From Paenibacillus sinensis (GTDB lineage Bacteria > Bacillota > Bacilli > Paenibacillales > Paenibacillaceae), in assembly GCF_019904155.1 (NCBI RefSeq), contig NZ_JAHCMB010000046.1, positions 62,428 to 126,427 on the forward strand: 64,000 bases of DNA, read 5' to 3'. The notes beneath the pieces are model-generated. The model was not told the DNA's origin, searched no databases, and worked only from the letters and a program-made list of their open reading frames with translations. Both the position numbers and the translations under genes were made by a program. Within the stretch, counting starts at the first letter, position 1, and the number at the start of each line of letters is the position of its first letter. Below are positions 59,139 to 64,000 of this stretch, one piece after another.

Positions 59139-60623
59139 ATGAAGAGACTTAGTTTTATGCTGCTGGTGCTATTGTTCGTACTCGTGATGCCTGAACAGGG
59201 ACAGGCCGCTTCTGGAAACAACAAGATCTTCCTCGACGGCAAAGAAATCACTGCAGGGCAGAGCGTTCCTGTCGAGAATGTGAACGGTACCATCATGGTA
59301 CCTCTGCGGATGATCGCGGAGAACCTGGGGTACAAGGTCGATTGGAACCAGACGTCCAAGCTGGTTACCATCGTCCAGGGGGATACGACCATCAAGCTGA
59401 CGGTCGGCCAGAGTTCGGCTGCCGTTAACGACAAGACAGTAACCCTTACACAGGCTCCAATTCTGAGAAGCGATACTTCGCTTGTTCCGATCCGGTTCAT
59501 CTCCGAACAGTTCGGTCTTCAGGTCGCGTGGGATAATACGGCGAAGACCGTGACTATTACCACACCCCAGGTTTCAGGCGGCGGGGGTTCCTCCCAAGAC
59601 GGCAGCGACGCTGCAGGAGGGACAAGCCCATCTTCCCCCGCAGGTACGGACACAAGCAATCTAACGTTGGTTAATGGTGTCAGCTTCAGCAACAATGTGC
59701 TAATGATTGCGATGGATGGAAGCGCGGAGCCCAAGATCAGCACCTTGGACAATCCAAGCCGGATTGTGGTCGACGTCCCGAATGCAACGTTCTCTGACGC
59801 TTTCGGAAGCGGTCAGACACTGGACCCCTCGAAGTACGGGACACTGGATGCATCCGGGTATCCTGACGTCAAGGAAATTCGTTATTCGTTGTATTCCAGC
59901 AATCCGTACACCGTTCGTTTTGTGATTCAGCTTAACGAGAAGAAGGACTTCGGTTACAGCTTGACCAATGACTCCGGCTCCAAGCTTGCCCTTGTGGACT
60001 TGAACGCAACAGGCGGCCAGGCGGCTGCGAATAACGGTTCGTCGACCGATCCGACAAATACAGCTCCTCTTCCAGGCAGCGGAGGCAAGAAGCTGGTCGT
60101 TCTTGACGCAGGTCACGGGGCCAAAGATTCCGGAGCCATCGGCATAACCGGCAAATATGAGAAGAACTTCAATCTGGCCGTCGTACTCAAGGCGGCGGAT
60201 CTCCTGAAGAAGGAGAACAATATCGACGTCGTGCTGACGCGAAGCGACGACACGTTCCTTGAATTGAGCGAACGGGTTGCGATCGCGAACAATCTGAATG
60301 CAGACTTATTCATCTCCGTACATGCCAACAGCAGCTCGACCTCCGTGGCAAGCGGCACCGAGACATACTACAAGCGGGATGAGAGCAAGGCGTTTGCGAA
60401 GGTAATGCATAAATATATGGTCCAGGCGACCGGTCTGAGTGACCGCGGCGTTCAATACGGCAATTTCCACGTTATCCGCGAGACGAAAATGCCGGCGATT
60501 CTGCTTGAGGTCGGCTATCTTAGCAACAAGAAGGACGAGTCGCTCCTGTTCACCGACGCTCTGCAGCAAAGAGTGGCGGAGGCGATCGTCAGCGGCGTCA
60601 AAGAGTATCTTGGTCTTCAGTAA
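59139..60623 (+). CDS. Second amidase paralogue, CuAO_N1/AMIN/Amidase_3
   Basis: The 494-residue product has the same domain order as the upstream amidase. A signal peptide (FMLLVLLFVLVMPEQGQAAS) is followed by a copper-amine-oxidase-like domain with IMVPLRMIAENLGYKVDWNQ and SLVPIRFISEQFGLQVAWDN. A short Gly/Ser linker replaces the longer Ser/Pro one. An AMIN domain follows (VNGVSFSNNVLMIAMDGSAE), then Amidase_3 with VVLDAGHGAKDSGAIG, LFISVHANSSS and ILLEVGYLSN. The AMIN domain should direct it to peptidoglycan. ATG 59139 follows TTGAGGTGAAGA. The tandem pair probably arose by duplication, with about half of residues identical in the catalytic part by eye. Confidence 0.93.
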   Translation: MKRLSFMLLVLLFVLVMPEQGQAASGNNKIFLDGKEITAGQSVPVENVNGTIMVPLRMIAENLGYKVDWNQTSKLVTIVQGDTTIKLTVGQSSAAVNDKTVTLTQAPILRSDTSLVPIRFISEQFGLQVAWDNTAKTVTITTPQVSGGGGSSQDGSDAAGGTSPSSPAGTDTSNLTLVNGVSFSNNVLMIAMDGSAEPKISTLDNPSRIVVDVPNATFSDAFGSGQTLDPSKYGTLDASGYPDVKEIRYSLYSSNPYTVRFVIQLNEKKDFGYSLTNDSGSKLALVDLNATGGQAAANNGSSTDPTNTAPLPGSGGKKLVVLDAGHGAKDSGAIGITGKYEKNFNLAVVLKAADLLKKENNIDVVLTRSDDTFLELSERVAIANNLNADLFISVHANSSSTSVASGTETYYKRDESKAFAKVMHKYMVQATGLSDRGVQYGNFHVIRETKMPAILLEVGYLSNKKDESLLFTDALQQRVAEAIVSGVKEYLGLQ

Positions 60624-60630
60624 TCCTGCG

Positions 60631-60698
60631 GCAGACCGGTGCCGCAAAGCCAGGCTTTACGCCCGTAAGGGATAGAGATGCTTTGCGGCCCGGTCTGC
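60631..60698 (+). terminator. Long hairpin after second amidase
   Basis: An 18-bp stem with one bulged T (60640): GCAGACCGG and GCCGCAAAG (60631-60649) pair with CTTTGCGGC and CCGGTCTGC (60681-60698) around a 31-nt loop. The tail TGTTCTTT is modest. Confidence 0.65.
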
Positions 60699-60755
60699 TG
60701 TTCTTTGGACAGTGACTTTATGAGAAGCTTGAATTCAAACAGGGAGGCGTTGAAC

Positions 60756-61439
60756 GTGTTGAATAAAAAAATAGGGGTTATCGGCATAGCGTCGGCCCTT
60801 CTTCTTGTGCTGGGAGGCTGCGGGGACAAGCCTGCGGCTGCGCCGGATGAAGGAGGCATATCCACACCGACGGTTGTCAGCGGGGCCGACAGCTCGCAGG
60901 AGCCGTCGGCTAGCCCAGAGGTTTCGGCACCGGCATCGGCATCTCCACAGCCTTCCGAAAGCGAGGCTTCCCCTTCCCAGGCTCCGGCTTCCGCGGCTGC
61001 CTCTCCTTCCGCGAGCACGGCACCGGAGGCAGAGAAGCAGAACCAGACCATCAGCGTCTATTATACCGATCAACAGGTGACGGAGCTGAAGGAAGCGAAG
61101 GCGCAGATCCGTTTCGCTCAAGATACCGATAAATACACGGAAGCCTTCAAAGCTCTTCAGAACAGCGACAGCAGCGATCTGATTTCGCTATGGGGCAAGA
61201 TGGAGCTGAAATCGCTGAAGTTCGAGAATGGTCAGATTGTCATGGACATTCATAAACCGGATGAAGCCCAGCTTGGAGCCGGCGGCGAGTCATTCGCCCT
61301 CAGCGCGCTGACCAAGACGCTGTTTCAGTTCCCGGAGGTCAAGAGCATTGAGCTTCTGGTTGATGGACAGCAGGTTGAGAGCCTGATGGGACACGCGGAT
61401 CTGCTTCATCCGATGACCCGGGACAACATGGCAGACTAA
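60756..61439 (+). CDS. GerM-domain lipoprotein
   Basis: The 227-residue precursor has a lipoprotein signal peptide with lipobox LGGC (IASALLLVLGGCGDKP, cysteine near residue 22), so it should be attached to the outer face of the membrane. A Ser/Pro/Ala/Glu-rich linker (about 25-95) is followed by a GerM-type domain from about residue 98 (ISVYYTDQQVTELKEAKAQI, then LSALTKTLFQFPEVKSIELL and VDGQQVESLMGH). GerM domains occur in germination and sporulation proteins and beside cell-wall amidases. The start is GTG 60756 with AGGGAGG upstream; a TTG at 60750 is possible. It sits between the amidases and an S-layer-homology protein. Confidence 0.87.
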   Translation: MLNKKIGVIGIASALLLVLGGCGDKPAAAPDEGGISTPTVVSGADSSQEPSASPEVSAPASASPQPSESEASPSQAPASAAASPSASTAPEAEKQNQTISVYYTDQQVTELKEAKAQIRFAQDTDKYTEAFKALQNSDSSDLISLWGKMELKSLKFENGQIVMDIHKPDEAQLGAGGESFALSALTKTLFQFPEVKSIELLVDGQQVESLMGHADLLHPMTRDNMAD

Positions 61440-61454
61440 GGTTGGAAGGAACAG

Positions 61455-61490
61455 GGAGCCTATGTGTCGAATGATGTATAGGCTCCGGTT
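61455..61490 (+). terminator. Terminator after GerM lipoprotein
   Basis: GGAGCCTAT (61455-61463) and ATAGGCTCC (61478-61486), 14-nt loop, followed by GGTTTATTTC; the T tract is weak. Confidence 0.6.
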
Positions 61491-61520
61491 TATTTCATGC
61501 AGAGAGGGGAATCTTGAGTT

Positions 61521-64000
61521 TTGTCTACCAACAGCAATCACCATTCGAATCGCAGTCATAAAGGCTATAAACGCACCGTTTCCGCTCTTTTGGCAGCTTC
61601 ACTGGCATTAGGCGGGGCAGGTGCGGTATATGCGGATACTGCGGTGCAGACATCCGCCTCAACAGGTGTGACTACTGTAACCGGTACGGGAGCCTTCAGC
61701 GATATCGCAACCGGTTTCTGGGCGGAGAAGCATATTTACAAGCTCGCAGCCCAGGGGATAATTATCGGAAATAACGGGAAGTTTCGCCCCGGCGATTCCG
61801 TAACCCAGCAGGAAGCGGTTCTGATGGCGCTGCGCTTCATGCAGCTTGACGGTCAGATCAGCAGCACGGCAACAGCGCTGCCCGCCGGCATTGAAGTCTC
61901 CAACTATTACAAGCCCTATGCTGTGCTCGCATTCCAGAACAATCTGCTTGACAAGGTGAGCGAGTCGGCATCCGATAATTCCAAGACCGCTTGGGGCAGC
62001 CGCAAGGCAACCCGTGAATGGGTTGCAGAATTGCTTGTCCGCGCCCTCGGCAAGACCGCCGACGCCCAGGCGGCAGCGAGCGAGCCGTCAGGGTTTGCCG
62101 ATGACTCCAAAATATCCGCAGACAAGCGGGGGTACATAAACGCCGCAATCGATCTCGGCCTGACCAATGGCCTCAGCGGAAACCTGTTCAATCCGCAAGG
62201 GGAAGTAACCCGCGCCCAGTTGGCAACCTTTCTGAGCCGGGCTGAAACCCAGTCCCAGGCTGTCTATGCCAACACAACCAGCGGTATTGTCACAGCTATA
62301 GGCAGTGGCAGCATTGCTGTGTTCGGCGGGGTCTCCAATGCCGTGTATTCGATGGGAACGTCAACCGGCATATTCGCAAGCACTTCGGAAACCGCAATCA
62401 AGACAACGGATATACCTCTCTACTCCAAGGTTACCTTGATCGGGAAGGACGGAGCGGCATCCTATGTGGAACTGACCGATCCGAAGCCTCAGGTTGAGAA
62501 CATTCAAGGCAACTTCGCACGGCTGTCCGTATCAGGTGGAAAGCTGTGGTTGAAGACGGTCGACGGCTATCCGGAATATGCTTTCGACAGCCAGACGGTA
62601 TTTACAGATAAAGGCGGAAATACGATTGACCCCGCAACCATTACCGAAGACAGTACCGTAAATATTATGCGGGAGACGTATACTTCCCAGCGCAAGATTC
62701 TAAAAGTTCAGGTGACTTCGGGCATTGTCAACAAGACAGCCTCCGGCACGCTGAAGAGCATCGATACGTCTACCAAGACGATTGTCTTTACGGGGAGCAC
62801 AGGAGCCGAAGAAAGCTATACTTATGATGATCTCTCTCAGTTCTGGTATCAGAATACGAAGCTGGCACCAACGGACCTGAAGTCGGGCTCTGCCGTCAAT
62901 TTTACGATCAAGAACAGCGTGATCCAGACGGTTGAAGTGACCGGGGCCGTGGAACGCACCGTTTCCGGCACTCTCCAGGAAATCGGGGATTCCACTATCG
63001 TCTACAAGACGGCGGATGGCAAGCGCGCGGTCAAGCTGCTGGCTGACAGTGTAGGTATAACGATTCCCGGAATGTTGGCCCCGTCGGCCAAAGATCTGGT
63101 CGCAGATTCGGTTGGCGGAGATAAAGTGGAGCTGACACTGAACGGCAGCGATCAGGTAACCAAGATCACGGTGCTGAATCACCAATATGACCAGTATATT
63201 AGCTCATCTGTGGTAAGCTACGATTCTACAACAGGCATGCTGACGCTGACCGACCTTTCCGGCGGGGCCCATGTGGTCAAGCTGAGCAAGGATACCGATG
63301 TGTACAGCTTTGATGGAAGCAAGCCTTCGCTTTCGGTGTTTGGCGGTCAGTTACTGCAGGGCAAGAAGCTGAATGTCATTGCAATTGGTGATCGTGCTCT
63401 CTCGGTCAAAATTGTGTCCAGCTATGAGGGAACCATTCAGGATATCAGCCCTACAGGGCGATACTTCACATTGAAGACGTCCAATGGTCAGAGTCTGAAG
63501 CTGTATGATCCGGCAACTGTAGAAGTGTTCGGCTTGAAGAGTCCTTCCCTGAGCAATCTTGCCGTGGGAGACTCCGTAACCGCGCTCTTGACCAACGGGC
63601 AGGTCGACGTATCGGCTGTCAAGAAGATTCAGAAGCTTCAGCTGCAATTGACTTCGGTGAATGCGGTATCCAACAAGCTTGGCGTGAAGTGGGGAAGCTA
63701 CACCGATGAGCTGAATACTGCGGGCATCTCCGTAACGGACGAGAGCGGAGTGTCGGCCAGTCTTACCGCACTAAAAGCGGGAGATTACATCAATGCCAGC
63801 TTCTCGGGCAATACGCTTCTGGCCCTACAGACCGTATCCCAGAAGATGGGTCAGGTGACGGGAATCGATGCGGTGGCAGGTGCGCTGACGGTGAAGGATT
63901 TCGCCGGCGCCTCTCAGACCTTTAATGTTGCCGGAGGTGTCAAAATCGACCGCAGCGGCACGGTGAACACCTCGCTTGGCAGCCTGTCGCTGTCCGAGCG
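61521..64000 (+). CDS. S-layer-homology-domain protein, 3' end outside window
   Basis: The frame is open from TTG 61521 to the window edge (826 codons and still open). It starts with a basic region and a signal peptide (VSALLAASLALGGAGAVYAD). Three SLH-type segments follow at about residues 50-265: FSDIATGFWAEKHIYKLAAQ, then one around YYKPYAVLAFQNNLLDK, then YINAAIDLGLTNGLSGNLFN. SLH domains bind pyruvylated cell-wall polymers. The rest is a chain of beta-rich modules of roughly 70-90 residues with a recurring pattern such as SGTLKSIDTSTKTIVFT, SGTLQEIGDSTIVYK, EGTIQDISPTGRYFTLK and MGQVTGIDAVAGALTVK. The TTG lies 11 nt after AGAGGGGA; the frame has a stop just before it, which fixes the start. 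Confidence 0.88.
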   Translation, partial: MSTNSNHHSNRSHKGYKRTVSALLAASLALGGAGAVYADTAVQTSASTGVTTVTGTGAFSDIATGFWAEKHIYKLAAQGIIIGNNGKFRPGDSVTQQEAVLMALRFMQLDGQISSTATALPAGIEVSNYYKPYAVLAFQNNLLDKVSESASDNSKTAWGSRKATREWVAELLVRALGKTADAQAAASEPSGFADDSKISADKRGYINAAIDLGLTNGLSGNLFNPQGEVTRAQLATFLSRAETQSQAVYANTTSGIVTAIGSGSIAVFGGVSNAVYSMGTSTGIFASTSETAIKTTDIPLYSKVTLIGKDGAASYVELTDPKPQVENIQGNFARLSVSGGKLWLKTVDGYPEYAFDSQTVFTDKGGNTIDPATITEDSTVNIMRETYTSQRKILKVQVTSGIVNKTASGTLKSIDTSTKTIVFTGSTGAEESYTYDDLSQFWYQNTKLAPTDLKSGSAVNFTIKNSVIQTVEVTGAVERTVSGTLQEIGDSTIVYKTADGKRAVKLLADSVGITIPGMLAPSAKDLVADSVGGDKVELTLNGSDQVTKITVLNHQYDQYISSSVVSYDSTTGMLTLTDLSGGAHVVKLSKDTDVYSFDGSKPSLSVFGGQLLQGKKLNVIAIGDRALSVKIVSSYEGTIQDISPTGRYFTLKTSNGQSLKLYDPATVEVFGLKSPSLSNLAVGDSVTALLTNGQVDVSAVKKIQKLQLQLTSVNAVSNKLGVKWGSYTDELNTAGISVTDESGVSASLTALKAGDYINASFSGNTLLALQTVSQKMGQVTGIDAVAGALTVKDFAGASQTFNVAGGVKIDRSGTVNTSLGSLSLSE

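Noticed and set aside
1-64000. Mobile elements, prophage or genomic island.
   Set aside because: No transposase, integrase, terminal repeats or tRNA attachment site was seen; gene order is largely that of the Bacillales core.

Overview
The window is a chromosomal segment of a Gram-positive, endospore-forming Firmicute, most probably Paenibacillus or a close relative. The gene order follows the Bacillus subtilis hbs-mtrB-hepS-menG-hepT-ndk-cheR-aro-trp-hisC-tyrA and ypjA-to-dnaD neighbourhoods. GC content is clearly higher than in Bacillus, TTG and GTG starts are frequent, and the right end carries S-layer-homology and AMIN/Amidase_3 cell-wall proteins. These features are typical of Paenibacillaceae. 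No rRNA, tRNA, insertion sequence, prophage or CRISPR array was seen.

Layout. 1-7.7 kb: HU (5' truncated), the tryptophan-sensing regulator TRAP (mtrB), and a menaquinone/heptaprenyl operon (hepS, menG, hepT). Three futalosine-pathway-type genes (ubiA/mqnP-like, ubiX-like, mqnA) are inserted in that operon. ndk and cheR follow. 7.8-19.7 kb: a small HTH-like gene, then the aroC-aroB-aroH-trpEDCFBA-hisC-tyrA supraoperon. The trpE leader carries a TRAP-binding triplet array and an intrinsic terminator. 19.7-20.6 kb: almost 1 kb without a gene, holding an 18-bp periodic repeat and, on the minus strand, a consensus promoter/terminator pair that looks like a small RNA gene. 20.6-24.4 kb: ECF sigma/anti-sigma pair, a histidine phosphatase, an unrecognised 362-residue protein, a decayed gamma-carbonic-anhydrase pseudogene and an IDEAL-domain protein. 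24.6-37 kb: the ypjA-ypjB-(inverted ypjC)-mazG-TPR-dapB-mgsA-bshB1-bshA-cca-birA-panBCD-TPR series, with a structured leader before panB. 37-49.7 kb: dinG, rex, an amidohydrolase, ypmB, a short FtsH-like protease with a membrane partner, hbd, ackA, asnS and dnaD. 50-53.7 kb (minus strand): a T-box-controlled proB-proA-proC operon. 54-57.2 kb: a LysR regulator divergent from leuCD. 57.4-64 kb: two tandem N-acetylmuramoyl-L-alanine amidases, a GerM-domain lipoprotein and an S-layer-homology protein that runs off the window.

How the genes work together. Chorismate made by aroC/aroB and upstream enzymes feeds four branches seen here: tryptophan (trp genes, under TRAP), tyrosine and phenylalanine (aroH, tyrA, hisC), and menaquinone (mqnA, with hepS/hepT making the side chain and menG the final methylation). 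rex, ackA and hbd belong to redox and fermentative carbon metabolism. bshA and bshB1 make bacillithiol. panBCD, birA and dapB serve cofactor and cell-wall precursor synthesis. The most interesting non-coding signals are the candidate small RNA at 20070-20152, the pan-like attenuator at 33820-34047, the TRAP leader, and two periodic intergenic arrays that both fall on an 18-bp register.
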